Origin: Bordetella avium
GTDB taxonomy: Bacteria > Pseudomonadota > Gammaproteobacteria > Burkholderiales > Burkholderiaceae_B
DNA length: 64,000 bases
Direction of reading: 5' to 3'
Assembly (NCBI RefSeq): GCF_034424645.1
Contig: NZ_CP139969.1
Location: forward strand, 1,488,001 to 1,552,000
A program made the position numbers and the translations under genes. Shown here piece after piece: positions 38,207-49,279 of this stretch. The notes under the pieces were generated by a model. It had not been told where the DNA came from. It did no database searches and saw nothing but the letters and a program-made list of their open reading frames with translations. Position 1 is the first letter of the stretch. Each line of letters begins with the position of its first letter.

Positions 38207-39706
38207 ATGACTCCACTCATTGCAGCCGGCCTGAGCCCTATCCAGGCGCCGTTTTCTCAGCGCGAGCTGGTTCAGGTCTTGCGGACTGTTCTGCCGCATC
38301 ACTGTGTGCTGTACCGCGAGGAGGATACGCGGCCTTATGAGTGCGATGGCCTGTCTTTGTATCGTGCGCTGCCGGCGGTCGTGGCGCTGCCCGAAACCGA
38401 GGCGCAGGTGTGCCAGGTATTACGAGTCTGTAAACGCTTGAATGTGCCCTTGGTGGCCCGGGGTGCGGGTACGGGCCTGTCGGGCGGCGCGATGCCGCAT
38501 AAGCAGGGTGTGCTGCTCGGTTTGTCCAAGCTTAATCGCATCAAGCGCATTGATCCTGACGCCGGTGTAGCCGTCGTCGAGCCGGGGGTGCGTAATCTGT
38601 CCATTTCGGAGGCTGCCGCACCGTTCGGTCTTTATTACGCACCCGATCCCTCCAGCCAGATCGCCTGTTCGATAGGCGGTAACGTGGCAGAGAATGCGGG
38701 TGGCGTGCACTGTTTGAAGTATGGGCTTACCGTACACAATGTGCTCAAGCTGCGGGTGGTGACAATTGACGGCGAGGTAGTGGAGTTGGGCGGCGATGCC
38801 CCTGATGCGCCGGGGCCCGAGTTGCTGCCTCTGTTTATCGGTTCCGAGGGTATGTTGGGGGTCGTGACCGAGGTCACGGTCAAGCTCATACCCAAGCCGG
38901 CCTGCGCACAGGTGGTGATGGCCAGCTTCGCCAGTGTGGAGGCTGCGGGTAATGCCGTAACCCAGATCATTGCCGCGGGCATTATCCCTGCTGGTCTGGA
39001 AATGATGGACCGGCAAGCCACGCATATGGTCGAGCCGTTCGTGCAGGCCGGCTACGATCTCGACGCGCAGGCAATATTGCTCTGCGAGTCTGACGGCACG
39101 CCAGAAGAGGTCGCGCACGAGATCGGGCGCATGGAAGAGGTATTCCGGGCGGCGGGAGCAACACGATCTCAGGTGTCCGAGTCCGAGGCTGAGCGTTTGC
39201 GCTTCTGGGCCGGCCGCAAAAACGCCTTTCCTGCGGCGGGACGCGTCTCGCCAGATTATTACTGCATGGATGGCACGATTCCGCGCCGGCATCTGGCCCA
39301 GGTGCTCAATGCCATCGAGCATATGGAAGACGAGTTTGGCCTGCGTTGCGCCAATGTCTTCCATGCGGGCGATGGGAATCTCCACCCCCTGATTCTGTTC
39401 GACTCCAATAAGCCGGAAGAGGTGGAGCGGGCCGACAAGTTCGGCGCGGCCATCCTCGAATTGTGTGTTCAGGTCGGCGGTACCGTGACGGGAGAGCACG
39501 GCGTGGGCATAGAGAAAATAAATCAGATGTGCGTGCAGTTTTCGCGTGAGGAGTTGGACGCTTTTTTCGAGGTCAAGCGCGCCTTCGATCCGCCTGGCTT
39601 GTTAAACCCCGAGAAGATGATTCCGACGCTGGCGCGCTGTGCCGAGTACGGCAAGATGCATGTGCATGCAGGTGCGCTGCGCTTTCCCGATCTGGCTCGT
39701 TTCTGA
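38207..39706 (+). CDS. glcD: Glycolate oxidase subunit GlcD
   Basis: The 499-residue FAD subunit oxidises glycolate to glyoxylate as part of the GlcDEF complex. FAD-binding motifs are RGAGTGLSGGAMPHKQGVLL near residue 86 and GNVAENAGGVHCLKYG near residue 159; C-terminal HAGDGNLHPLILF and TGEHGVGIEKINQM complete the signature. It is followed by glcE after 9 bases and glcF 10 bases later, so the three form one operon. No glcC-type regulator is present. Confidence 0.94.
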   Translation: MTPLIAAGLSPIQAPFSQRELVQVLRTVLPHHCVLYREEDTRPYECDGLSLYRALPAVVALPETEAQVCQVLRVCKRLNVPLVARGAGTGLSGGAMPHKQGVLLGLSKLNRIKRIDPDAGVAVVEPGVRNLSISEAAAPFGLYYAPDPSSQIACSIGGNVAENAGGVHCLKYGLTVHNVLKLRVVTIDGEVVELGGDAPDAPGPELLPLFIGSEGMLGVVTEVTVKLIPKPACAQVVMASFASVEAAGNAVTQIIAAGIIPAGLEMMDRQATHMVEPFVQAGYDLDAQAILLCESDGTPEEVAHEIGRMEEVFRAAGATRSQVSESEAERLRFWAGRKNAFPAAGRVSPDYYCMDGTIPRRHLAQVLNAIEHMEDEFGLRCANVFHAGDGNLHPLILFDSNKPEEVERADKFGAAILELCVQVGGTVTGEHGVGIEKINQMCVQFSREELDAFFEVKRAFDPPGLLNPEKMIPTLARCAEYGKMHVHAGALRFPDLARF

Positions 39707-39715
39707 GGCCCGCTG

Positions 39716-40819
39716 ATGAAGTTTGTGCTGGCGGAGTTGTGCGATCAGGTCTTGACGGCGCATGCGGCCCATAAGTCGGTGTTCATCGCCGGGGGCGGCA
39801 GCAAACACTTTTATGGCAATACGTCTGCGTTGCGCGAAAGTCATTTCGTACTCGACATGACGGCCTATCGCGGCATCGTGAGCTATTACCCATCGGAGCT
39901 CGTGGTGACTGTGCGAGCGGGGACGCCGCTCGCCGAGCTGGAGTCTATCTTGGCCGATCGGGGCCAGATGCTGGCGTTTGAGCCTCCGCATTTTAATGAT
40001 CGCGCAACGGTGGGCGGCTGTGTCGCGGCAGGGCTGGCTGGTCCGCGCCGCGTCGCCAGCGGCGGCGTGCGGGATTATGTGCTGGGCGCCCGTTTGCTTG
40101 ATTCGCAGGGCCGCTGGCTCTCGTTCGGCGGAGAGGTCATGAAGAACGTGGCGGGTTATGACGTTTCGCGCCTGTTGAGCGGCTCGCTCGGTATTTTTGG
40201 TGCCATCGTGGAGGTTTCGCTCAAGGTCGTGCCCCTGCCGGCAGCCGAGTTGACCTTGCAGGGGCAGGCTTCGCAGGCAGAGGCCTTGCAGTGCTTCGCG
40301 AGATGGCGTGCGCTGCCGCTGCCTATAACGGCCAGTGCATGGGTTCCCGACACCGAGGCAGGAGAGGGGGGGCGATGGCTGGCGCGCCTATCAGGCGCAC
40401 CCGTCGCGCTCCAGGCGGCGCGAGGGCGCATGGGGGGCGAAGTGCTGGAAAGCGTCGAGGCCAGGACGTTCTGGCGTTCTCTCCGCGAGCAAACGCACGT
40501 CTTTTTTCAGGCAGGCACGCCACTCTGGAGGCTTGCGGTGGCTCCTGTCTCGCCGCCGTTGGCGCTCGGGCCGATGTTGTTGGAGTGGGGCGGTGGCCAG
40601 CGCTGGCTGAGCGCCCGCGAAGATGCCCGCCTGGTGCGTGAGGTAGCACAGGCTGCCGGCGGACATGCCACGTTGTTTCGTGCCCGGGGTGCTGCAGTGC
40701 CGGACGACGGCGTCTTTCATCCCATGGCGCCGGGCGTGGCGCAGATTACACGCCGGCTCAAGCATGCGCTGGACCCTGCCGGTCTGTTCAATCCTGGCCG
40801 CATGACGCCGGACCTCTAG
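39716..40819 (+). CDS. glcE: Glycolate oxidase FAD-binding subunit GlcE
   Basis: The 367-residue subunit has the shortened FAD-binding domain of GlcE (FIAGGGSKHFYGN near residue 23, GTPLAELESILADRGQMLAFE near residue 68, AAGLAGPRRVASGGVRDYVLG near residue 103). The C-terminal half is less conserved and ends with HALDPAGLFNPGRM. It belongs to the membrane-associated GlcDEF complex that feeds electrons to the respiratory chain. Confidence 0.92.
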   Translation: MKFVLAELCDQVLTAHAAHKSVFIAGGGSKHFYGNTSALRESHFVLDMTAYRGIVSYYPSELVVTVRAGTPLAELESILADRGQMLAFEPPHFNDRATVGGCVAAGLAGPRRVASGGVRDYVLGARLLDSQGRWLSFGGEVMKNVAGYDVSRLLSGSLGIFGAIVEVSLKVVPLPAAELTLQGQASQAEALQCFARWRALPLPITASAWVPDTEAGEGGRWLARLSGAPVALQAARGRMGGEVLESVEARTFWRSLREQTHVFFQAGTPLWRLAVAPVSPPLALGPMLLEWGGGQRWLSAREDARLVREVAQAAGGHATLFRARGAAVPDDGVFHPMAPGVAQITRRLKHALDPAGLFNPGRMTPDL

Positions 40820-40829
40820 GCGGATCTCG

Positions 40830-42065
40830 ATGCAAACCGAACTTGCTTCCTGGGCGCGCGGTACGGATCTTGGTCGGGAGGTAGACGCCATGTTGCGCCG
40901 CTGCGTGCATTGTGGCTTTTGCAGCGCGACTTGCCCGACTTATCAGGTGTTGGGAGATGAGCGCGACAGTCCACGCGGACGGATTTATCTGATCAAGCAA
41001 GTGATGGAAGGGGCGTCGCCGACCCAGGCGACCCAAACCCATCTGGATCGCTGCCTGACATGCAGGAACTGTGAAACGACCTGTCCCTCGGGGGTCGAGT
41101 ACGGGCATTTGATCGATCTGGGCCGCAAGGTGGTGGATGCGCGGGTGCGCCGTACCTGGCCTGACCGCTTGCGTCGGAGGCTGTTGCGCAAGAGTATGAA
41201 CTCGTCTTGGTTCGGGCCCGTGATGCGGCTGGCCCAGGCTGTCAGGCCGATGCTGCCAGCGGCGCTCAAGCGAAAAGTGCCCGTGCGTCGCCCGGCAGGG
41301 CCTGTGCCTGAGGGAGTGCGTCATGCGCGGCAGGTGTTGATGCCTCTGGGCTGTGTGCAGGCAAGCATGATGCCGGCTATCGACGCGGCTACGATTCGGG
41401 TGCTGGATGCCGTAGGGGTCGGCGCAATGTTGCTGACTGGCTCAGGTTGCTGCGGCGCGGTCAATTTTCATCTGGATGCGCAGGATGCCGCCTTGGCGCA
41501 GATGCGTAGCAATATTGATGCTTGGTGGCCGTTGTTGAACGAGGGCGGTGTGGAAGCCATCGTCATGAATGCCTCGGGCTGCGGCGGTACCGTCAAGGAC
41601 TATGCGCATCATCTGCGCCATGATCCGGACTACGCCGATAAAGCGGTGTTTGTGGTGTCCAGAGTAAAGGATGTGGCCGAGTTGCTGGCTCCGCATGCGA
41701 AGGGGTTGGCAGAGCGTCTGGGGCCTGCGCCGCGTGCTGTGTTTCATCCCCCCTGCACCTTGCAGCATTGGCAGGGCCTGCGCGCGCTCAACGAGCAGTT
41801 GCTGGCTGACCTGGGGTTCACCTTGCAGCCCTTTGCCGATAGCCATTTGTGTTGCGGTTCGGCGGGTACGTATTCAGTCCTGAATCCGCTGCTTTCCCAG
41901 ACCTTGCGTGATCGTAAGCTCGCGGCACTGAGTGATGCCCAGACCGATGTCATCATGTCGGCCAATATGGGCTGCATTGCCCACTTGCAAGGGGGCACTC
42001 GAATACCCGTGCATCACTGGATCGAGGTGCTTGATGAGCGTCTGAGTTCGCCACGCCAAGCTTAA
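40830..42065 (+). CDS. glcF: Glycolate oxidase iron-sulfur subunit GlcF
   Basis: The 411-residue protein has two 4Fe-4S motifs, CVHCGFCSATCP (residues about 26-37) and CLTCRNCETTCP (about 76-87). Two CCG-type cysteine-rich motifs follow: GSGCCGAVNFH with a later ASGCGG, and CCGSAGTYS. These match GlcF, which passes electrons from GlcDE to quinone. Its stop overlaps the pntB stop on the opposite strand by 4 bases (42062-42065), leaving no room for a terminator between them. Confidence 0.94.
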   Translation: MQTELASWARGTDLGREVDAMLRRCVHCGFCSATCPTYQVLGDERDSPRGRIYLIKQVMEGASPTQATQTHLDRCLTCRNCETTCPSGVEYGHLIDLGRKVVDARVRRTWPDRLRRRLLRKSMNSSWFGPVMRLAQAVRPMLPAALKRKVPVRRPAGPVPEGVRHARQVLMPLGCVQASMMPAIDAATIRVLDAVGVGAMLLTGSGCCGAVNFHLDAQDAALAQMRSNIDAWWPLLNEGGVEAIVMNASGCGGTVKDYAHHLRHDPDYADKAVFVVSRVKDVAELLAPHAKGLAERLGPAPRAVFHPPCTLQHWQGLRALNEQLLADLGFTLQPFADSHLCCGSAGTYSVLNPLLSQTLRDRKLAALSDAQTDVIMSANMGCIAHLQGGTRIPVHHWIEVLDERLSSPRQA

Positions 42066-43507
42066 TCTATTGCCTTGCCCATGTTTTCCACGACTTTTTT
42101 GGCATCGCCGAAAATCATCATGCAGCGGTCCATGTAAAACAATTCGTTGTCCAGCCCGGCATAGCCGGCGGCCATCGAACGCTTGTTCACAATGACGTTG
42201 CGGGCTTTGTAGGCCTCCAGAATGGGCATGCCGGCGATAGGCGAAGACGGATCATTCTTGGCGGCTGGGTTGACGACGTCGTTGGCGCCCAGCACGAGCA
42301 CGACGTCCGTCTGGCCGAATTCACCGTTGATTTCATCCATCTCGAACACCTGATCGTAGGGTACTTCGGCTTCGGCCAGGAGCACGTTCATGTGGCCGGG
42401 CATGCGCCCGGCCACCGGATGAATCGCGTATTTGACGGTAACGCCTTTGGCCACGAGTTTGTCCGCCAACTCTTTGAGCGCATGCTGCGCGCGCGCTACC
42501 GCCAGCCCGTAGCCAGGCACAATGATGACGCTCTCGGCATTGGCCAGCAGAAAGGCCGCGTCTTCCGGGCTGCCTGACTTGACGGGCCGCTGGATCTGCT
42601 CGTTGGGCGCCTGCGCCGTTTTGCCCCCGAAGCCGCCCAGAATGACATTAAAGAACGAGCGGTTCATGGCGCGGCACATAATGTATGACAGGATGGCGCC
42701 AGAAGACCCCACCAGAGATCCCGCGATGATGAGCATGGGGTTGTTGAGCGAGAAGCCGATGCCGGTCGCAGCCCAGCCGGAATAGCTGTTGAGCATGGAC
42801 ACGACCACGGGCATGTCCGCCCCGCCGATGGGGATGATGATCAGCACGCCCAGCATGAAGGCTAGCAGTGTCATGATCACAAAGGGTGTCCAGGCCTGGC
42901 TGCCCATGAACCAGAAGCCGCAAGCCAGCATCAGAATGGCCAGCAGCAGGTTGAGCGAGTGCTGCCCTTTAAAGGTGACGGGCGCTCCTTGAAACAGCCG
43001 GAATTTATATTTCCCAGACAGTTTTCCGAATGCGATCACTGATCCGGAAAAGGTGATCGCACCGACAAAGGTGCCGATGAAAAGCTCAAGGCGGTTGCCC
43101 ATGGGGATGGGTGAACCCGCTGCGGCAATACCAAAGGCGTGGGGTTCGGTCACCACGGCCACGGCGATGGCTACGGCAGCCAGGCCAATCATGCTGTGCA
43201 TGAAGGCGACCAGTTCCGGCATCTTGGTCATTTCGACGCGGCGCGCCATCAGCGTGCCGATAGCGCCACCGATCAGCAGCCCCAGCAAGACCCGGCCAAG
43301 GCCGGCGCCAGCGCCAGCGCCAGCGCCATTGTCGCCGGACAGCCCGATGATGAGCGCAGCCGTGGTCAGCACGGCGATGAGCATGCCTGCCATGCCGAAA
43401 GCATTGCCCCGGCGTGAACTGGCCGGATGTGAAAGACCCTTGAGCGCCTGGATAAAGCATACCGAGGCGATCAGATAGAACAGCGTGACCAGATTGAGCG
43501 AGATCAT
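42062..43507 (-). CDS. pntB: NAD(P) transhydrogenase subunit beta
   Basis: The 481-residue membrane subunit has about nine transmembrane segments in its N-terminal half and the NADP-binding domain III at the C-terminus (IVPGYGLAVARAQHA, GRMPGHMNVLLAEA, VLVLGANDVVNPAA). It couples hydride transfer from NADH to NADP to proton import. The ATG at 43507 has AAGGAG upstream; a longer frame to 43738 is not credible. It overlaps the preceding small subunit gene by 4 bases. The alpha-1 gene of this operon is interrupted, so function of the complex is in doubt. Confidence 0.95.
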   Translation of the reverse strand: MISLNLVTLFYLIASVCFIQALKGLSHPASSRRGNAFGMAGMLIAVLTTAALIIGLSGDNGAGAGAGAGLGRVLLGLLIGGAIGTLMARRVEMTKMPELVAFMHSMIGLAAVAIAVAVVTEPHAFGIAAAGSPIPMGNRLELFIGTFVGAITFSGSVIAFGKLSGKYKFRLFQGAPVTFKGQHSLNLLLAILMLACGFWFMGSQAWTPFVIMTLLAFMLGVLIIIPIGGADMPVVVSMLNSYSGWAATGIGFSLNNPMLIIAGSLVGSSGAILSYIMCRAMNRSFFNVILGGFGGKTAQAPNEQIQRPVKSGSPEDAAFLLANAESVIIVPGYGLAVARAQHALKELADKLVAKGVTVKYAIHPVAGRMPGHMNVLLAEAEVPYDQVFEMDEINGEFGQTDVVLVLGANDVVNPAAKNDPSSPIAGMPILEAYKARNVIVNKRSMAAGYAGLDNELFYMDRCMMIFGDAKKVVENMGKAID

Positions 43508-43812
43508 GGGCCGTTCTCCTTGGTGGAGCGCTTGCGGAACATCTCCAGCATGCGGCGAGTGACCAGGAATCCGCCGAAGACATTCACCGCGGCTAGGGTC
43601 ACGGCAAGCACGCCCATGGCGCGTCCAAGGCTGCCCTCGGTGAGGGCGGCGGCTAGCATCGCGCCGACGATGATGATGGCCGAGATGGCATTGGTTACTG
43701 CCATGAGAGGAGTGTGCAGGGCGGGCGTGACATTCCACACGACGTGGTACCCGACGTAAATGGCCAGCACAAAGATGATCAGGTTGATCAGGGTGGGGCT
43801 GATCGTTTCCAT
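43504..43812 (-). CDS. pntAB: NAD(P) transhydrogenase alpha subunit, membrane part (alpha-2)
   Basis: The 102-residue protein has three to four transmembrane helices (LINLIIFVLAIYVGYHVVW, ISAIIIVGAMLAAAL, VLAVTLAAVNVFGGFLV), the separate small membrane portion of the alpha subunit found in three-gene transhydrogenases. I chose the ATG at 43812 (METISPTL). It lies 1 base from the end of the alpha-1 frame and overlaps pntB by 4 bases, a tightly coupled operon. Confidence 0.92.
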   Translation of the reverse strand: METISPTLINLIIFVLAIYVGYHVVWNVTPALHTPLMAVTNAISAIIIVGAMLAAALTEGSLGRAMGVLAVTLAAVNVFGGFLVTRRMLEMFRKRSTKENGP

Positions 43813-43813
43813 G

Positions 43814-44932
43814 TCAGAACCTCCGCAGGATCTGGCCGTCTTGGCAGACCAGGCAGGCCGCGACGATATCGTCTTCACGTCGCAGATTGAGCGCGGCGTC
43901 TTCGCCGATGATGAGCTTGAGAAAATCCATCAGGTTGCGCGCGTAGAGCGCTGAAGCATCCGTGGCCAGCATGCCCGGCAGGTTAAGCAGGCCGATCAGC
44001 GTGACGCCGTGTTTCTCAACGACGCTTCCCTTTTCGGTCAGCGGGCAATTGCCGCCATGTTCGATGGCAAGGTCGACCAGCACTGCGCCGGCTTTCATGC
44101 CGGCCACCGTGTCGGTGCTGATCAACTGTGGGGCCGGCCTGCCGGGAATGAGGGCGGTGGTGATTACGACGTCGGCCTGCTGGCAGCGTTGCGCGACCAG
44201 CGCGGCCTGGCGTGCCATCCATGCGGCAGGCATGGGACGGGCATAACCGCCGCTGCCTTGGGCAATATCGCGTTCTTCCTCAGTTTCGAAAGGCACATCG
44301 ATGAACCTGGCGCCCAGGGATTCGATCTACTCCTTGGCGGCGGGACGCACATCGGAGGCTTCGACGATGGCGCCCAGGCGCTTCGCGGTGGCGATGGCCT
44401 GCAGGCCGGCCACCCCGGCGCCGAGCACGACAACCCGCGCCGCTTTCAATGTGCCCGCCGCCGTCATCATCATGGGAAAGATCCGGGTGCTGTGGTCCGC
44501 GGCGAGCAGCACCGCCTTGTAGCCCGCAAGATTGGCCTGCGATGACAGCACATCCAGATTTTGGGCCCGGGTGATGCGTGGCGCGGCCTCCAGCGCGAAA
44601 GCCGTCAGCCCGGCGGCGGCGATGCGCGCCAGGCCGGCGGCGTCGAAGGGGTCCAGCATGCCCACCAGCACGGCACCTCGGCGCATGAGGCGCAGTTCGT
44701 CAGCGTCGGGGGCGCGCACCTTGAGCACAAGCTCCGAACCAAGCGCGGCGGCTCGGTCTGTCAGGCTCGCGCCGGCGGCGGCGTAATCTTCATCACGGTA
44801 GCGAGCCCGCTCCCCTGCGCCCTGCTCAACAACGACAGCATGGCCGACGGTCACATACTTCTTAACCGTCTCGGGCGTGGCCGCAACACGGGTTTCCCCG
44901 TCCCGGGTCTCTTTGGGTATCCCGATTCGCAT
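43814..44932 (-). pseudogene. pntAA: NAD(P) transhydrogenase alpha-1 subunit with in-frame amber codon
   Basis: The reading frame encodes a normal alpha-1 subunit (NAD-binding domain I, about 372 residues): MRIGIPKETRDGETRVAATP at the start, VVVLGAGVAGLQAIATAKRL near residue 170, and GGNCPLTEKGSVVEKHGV later. One TAG (44327-44329) follows RPAAKE. Reading resumes in the same frame with IESLGARFIDVPFETEEERD to the end. Relatives have Gln at this position (E. coli KEQVQSMGA), so a single CAG-to-TAG change explains it. There is no frameshift. It may be a true nonsense mutation, a sequencing error or a suppressed codon; an ATG at 44296 could allow restart. Confidence 0.85.
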
Positions 44933-45082
44933 CGACGCTTCTCCTGGGAGGGCTTGATCTCTTATACACGAAAGCCCAGGACACGCGCAGGGTTAAATGA
45001 TCCCGAATAGGATGTTCAACCCTGATGGCAACACGGGAGAACAGGTGCCGGATGACGTCGCGGCATTAGAATAGGGGGCATC

Positions 45083-46195
45083 ATGGTTCAGACATTACAA
45101 AAGAAAGGCCGCGTCGTGGTCGGCATGTCGGGCGGTGTCGATTCGTCGGTCACCGCGTGGTTGCTCAAGCAGCAAGGTTATGAAGTCGTCGGCTTGTTCA
45201 TGAAGAACTGGGAAGACGACGATGATTCGGAATATTGTTCGACCCGGCAGGATCTGCTGGATGCGGCCAGTGTCGCCGACCTGATCGGTGTGGAGTTCGA
45301 GTACGTTAATTTCGCGTCGGAATACAAAGACCGGGTATTTGCGGATTTTCTACGCGAGTATTCGGCTGGCCGCACACCCAATCCGGACGTGCTGTGCAAT
45401 GCCGAAATCAAGTTCAAGGCCTTTCTTGACCACGCTATGTCGCTGGGGGCCGAGCACATCGCCACCGGTCATTACGCCCGGGTGCGCGCGGTCGATACGG
45501 CGCGCGGGCAGCGCTTCCAGTTGCTAAAGGCTCTCGACGCTTCCAAGGACCAGAGCTATTTCCTGCACCGTCTCAATCAGGCGCAGTTGTCGCGCACCCT
45601 GTTTCCCTTGGGCGAGTTGCACAAAACGGAAGTACGCCGCATCGCGCATGAGATCGGTCTGCATAACGCTGCTAAAAAGGACTCCACGGGTATTTGCTTT
45701 ATTGGCGAACGTCCGTTCCGTGAGTTTCTCAACCGTTATCTGCCGACGGCGCCTGGCCCTATCCTGACGCCGGAAGGTAGACGCTTGGGTCAGCATCATG
45801 GTCTGGCTTTCTATACCTTGGGCCAGCGTAAGGGTTTGGGCATCGGTGGCGTTAAAGGCCAGCAGCGTGAGGACGGTACTGCCGACGCCTGGTATAGCGC
45901 CCGCAAGGATCTCAAGAACAACGCGCTCTACGTCGTTCAGGGGCATGATCATCCCTGGTTGCTATCGGATACCCTGCGTGCGCAGGATGTGAACTGGGTC
46001 GATGGCGAGGCGCCTGCGGCGGGCGCCTATGCGGCCAAGACCCGCTACCGTCAGGCTGATGCGCCCTGCGAGTTGCGGGCCGATGAAGCCGGTTTTGACC
46101 TGTCGTTCGCGCAGGCGCAATGGGCTGTCACGCCGGGCCAGTCGGCCGTGTTGTATGACGGCGATGTTTGCCTGGGAGGAGGCATCATTATCTGA
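45083..46195 (+). CDS. mnmA: tRNA-specific 2-thiouridylase MnmA
   Basis: The 370-residue enzyme thiolates uridine 34 of tRNA-Lys, tRNA-Glu and tRNA-Gln. The PP-loop [13 protein letters not shown] lies near residue 14. The two catalytic cysteines are in [12 protein letters not shown] (Cys105) and [10 protein letters not shown] (Cys205). Other signatures are [12 protein letters not shown] and the GLGIGG segment. It is divergent from the transhydrogenase operon, and a stem (CAGGGTT/AACCCTG, 44988-45024) lies in the shared upstream region. Confidence 0.96.
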   Translation: MVQTLQKKGRVVVGMSGGVDSSVTAWLLKQQGYEVVGLFMKNWEDDDDSEYCSTRQDLLDAASVADLIGVEFEYVNFASEYKDRVFADFLREYSAGRTPNPDVLCNAEIKFKAFLDHAMSLGAEHIATGHYARVRAVDTARGQRFQLLKALDASKDQSYFLHRLNQAQLSRTLFPLGELHKTEVRRIAHEIGLHNAAKKDSTGICFIGERPFREFLNRYLPTAPGPILTPEGRRLGQHHGLAFYTLGQRKGLGIGGVKGQQREDGTADAWYSARKDLKNNALYVVQGHDHPWLLSDTLRAQDVNWVDGEAPAAGAYAAKTRYRQADAPCELRADEAGFDLSFAQAQWAVTPGQSAVLYDGDVCLGGGIII

Positions 46196-46259
46196 CGTGG
46201 TGGTGCTCCCGCCTTCAGGAAGGTGGGAAGAAATCAAATCAAAAAGAGGGGAATAAGGC

Positions 46260-47078
46260 ATGGACATAACGTTGATGATCTGCCTGCTCGGGCTGGGCGG
46301 CTTGGTCGGTTTTGCTGCAGGTTTGTTGGGCATAGGCGGGGGCATGTTGTTGGTCCCCTTTCTTACCATGCTGTTTACCTGGCAGGGCATGCCGGGCGAC
46401 CTCGTTGTGCATGTGGCGATTGCCACCTCCATGACCTCGATTCTCTTTACCTCTCTTTCCAGTATGCATGCCCACCAAAAGAAGGGAACGATCAACTGGA
46501 AGATCGTCATGACGATGGCGCCAGGCATTATCGTCGGCGGTCTGCTGTCGGGGGGCGCGGTCTTCGCGGCGATCAGTACAGCTTGGTTGTCACTGTTCTT
46601 CGCGGTTTTCGTGGCTTATTCTGGCTGGAACATGCTGCGCAGCAAAAAGCCCAAACCCAGCCGCCAGATGCCTGGCGTCGCCGGCACGAGCGCTGTGGGC
46701 GCTGTGATTGGCTTTGCTTCCGGTCTGGTGGGGGCAGGCGGCGGTTTTCTGTCCGTGCCTTTCATGGTCTGGTGCAATGTCGCCTTGCACAGCGCTGTCG
46801 CCACGTCGGCTGCCCTCGGTTTTCCCATCGCGCTGGCCAACAGCATAGGCTATGTGTTTTCGGGCTTGGCCGAAAACGTGGATCAGCCGGGAATGCTGGG
46901 CTTTATTTATTGGCCGGGGCTGCTGGCTCTGATCTGCACCAGTGTTCTGACTGCTCCGATGGGCGCCCGCATGGCATACCGATTGCCGGTCGCCACGCTG
47001 AAAAAAGTGTTCGCCGGCCTGTTGTTTCTGCTGGCCGCCTATATGCTGTCCAAGACTTGGCAGGCCTTCTTGGCCTGA
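46260..47078 (+). CDS. TauE/SafE-family sulfite/sulfonate exporter-like permease
   Basis: The 272-residue membrane protein has about eight hydrophobic helices and the internal two-fold repeat of TauE/SafE (COG0730) permeases: GFAAGLLGIGGGMLLVP near residue 16 and GFASGLVGAGGGFLSVPF near residue 146. These permeases move sulfite, sulfoacetate or related anions; the substrate here is unknown. It starts 64 bases after mnmA. Confidence 0.85.
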   Translation: MDITLMICLLGLGGLVGFAAGLLGIGGGMLLVPFLTMLFTWQGMPGDLVVHVAIATSMTSILFTSLSSMHAHQKKGTINWKIVMTMAPGIIVGGLLSGGAVFAAISTAWLSLFFAVFVAYSGWNMLRSKKPKPSRQMPGVAGTSAVGAVIGFASGLVGAGGGFLSVPFMVWCNVALHSAVATSAALGFPIALANSIGYVFSGLAENVDQPGMLGFIYWPGLLALICTSVLTAPMGARMAYRLPVATLKKVFAGLLFLLAAYMLSKTWQAFLA

Positions 47079-47088
47079 GGCGGCGTCT

Positions 47089-47697
47089 TCAGCCGGCTGG
47101 CTTGGTCTCGGCGAAGGACGCGCGCAGAGAAAGTTTGTCGTGCAGGCGCGTCAGGTTGGGGTGATCGGCGCGCCAGTTCAGATCGGCAAAACGCAGATCC
47201 AGATAACCTAGCGCGCAGCCTACCGCAATGTCGGCCAGGGTGTAGTTCACGCCCATGCAATGCACGTTGTCTCCCAGGCTGCCGTCCATCGCGCGCAGGG
47301 CTGCATGGATTTTTCCGTACTGGCGCTCAATCCATTCGGGGCTGCGGCGGTCTTCCGCGCGCTGCTTTTCCTTGACGATTGCCAGGCAGGCGTCCAGCAC
47401 GCCGTCGGCAATCGCTTCCCAGGACTTCACGGCGGCGCGTTCGCGGCCTGATTGCGGAATGAGGCGTGCAACGGGCGACAGCGTATCCAGGTATTCCACG
47501 ATGACTCGCGAATCGAACAACGCTCCGCCATCCTCCATGACCAGGCAGGGGATCTTGCCCAGTGGGTTGAACTGCTGGATCTTCGTATCGGGGGACCAGA
47601 CATTTTCGAGTTCAAGCTGGTAGTCCAGCTTTTTCTCGGCCATCACGACGCGGACTTTGCGCACGTAGGGGCTGGTGAGCGAACCGATAAGTTTCAT
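47089..47697 (-). CDS. Glutathione S-transferase family protein
   Basis: The 202-residue protein has an N-terminal thioredoxin-like GST domain (MKLIGSLTSPYVRKVRVVMAEK, then FNPLGKIPCLVMEDG and LFDSRVIVEYLD for glutathione binding) and a helical C-terminal domain with YTLADIAVGCALGYLDLRF. The catalytic position is in TSPYVRKVR (Ser or Tyr near residue 9-11). It resembles YibF/Bug-type bacterial GSTs; the substrate is unknown. It is convergent with the TauE-like gene and divergent from purB. Confidence 0.88.
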   Translation of the reverse strand: MKLIGSLTSPYVRKVRVVMAEKKLDYQLELENVWSPDTKIQQFNPLGKIPCLVMEDGGALFDSRVIVEYLDTLSPVARLIPQSGRERAAVKSWEAIADGVLDACLAIVKEKQRAEDRRSPEWIERQYGKIHAALRAMDGSLGDNVHCMGVNYTLADIAVGCALGYLDLRFADLNWRADHPNLTRLHDKLSLRASFAETKPAG

Positions 47698-47802
47698 GGG
47701 GTCAGGGGTGTAGTCAAAAAGCGGCCGCAGTATAGCAGGAGGACGGTGCTGCTCCTGCGGGGGGTAGGGTCGTGCTCGGCGTTATAAAAGCGCAGATGAT
47801 AA

Positions 47803-49218
<1,416 letters not shown>

Positions 49219-49279
49219 TGGCGGCACGCTGGCAACGCGCTTCCGAGCTTGCCGGCGCCGTTCATCCCAGGAGAGACCC

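Noticed and set aside
44958..44969. TCTCTTATACAC, 12 bases identical to part of the Tn5 mosaic end
   Set aside because: The match stops at 12 of 19 bases and there is no second end or target duplication; chance or a -10 element on the minus strand (TATAAG) is more likely than a transposon or library adapter.
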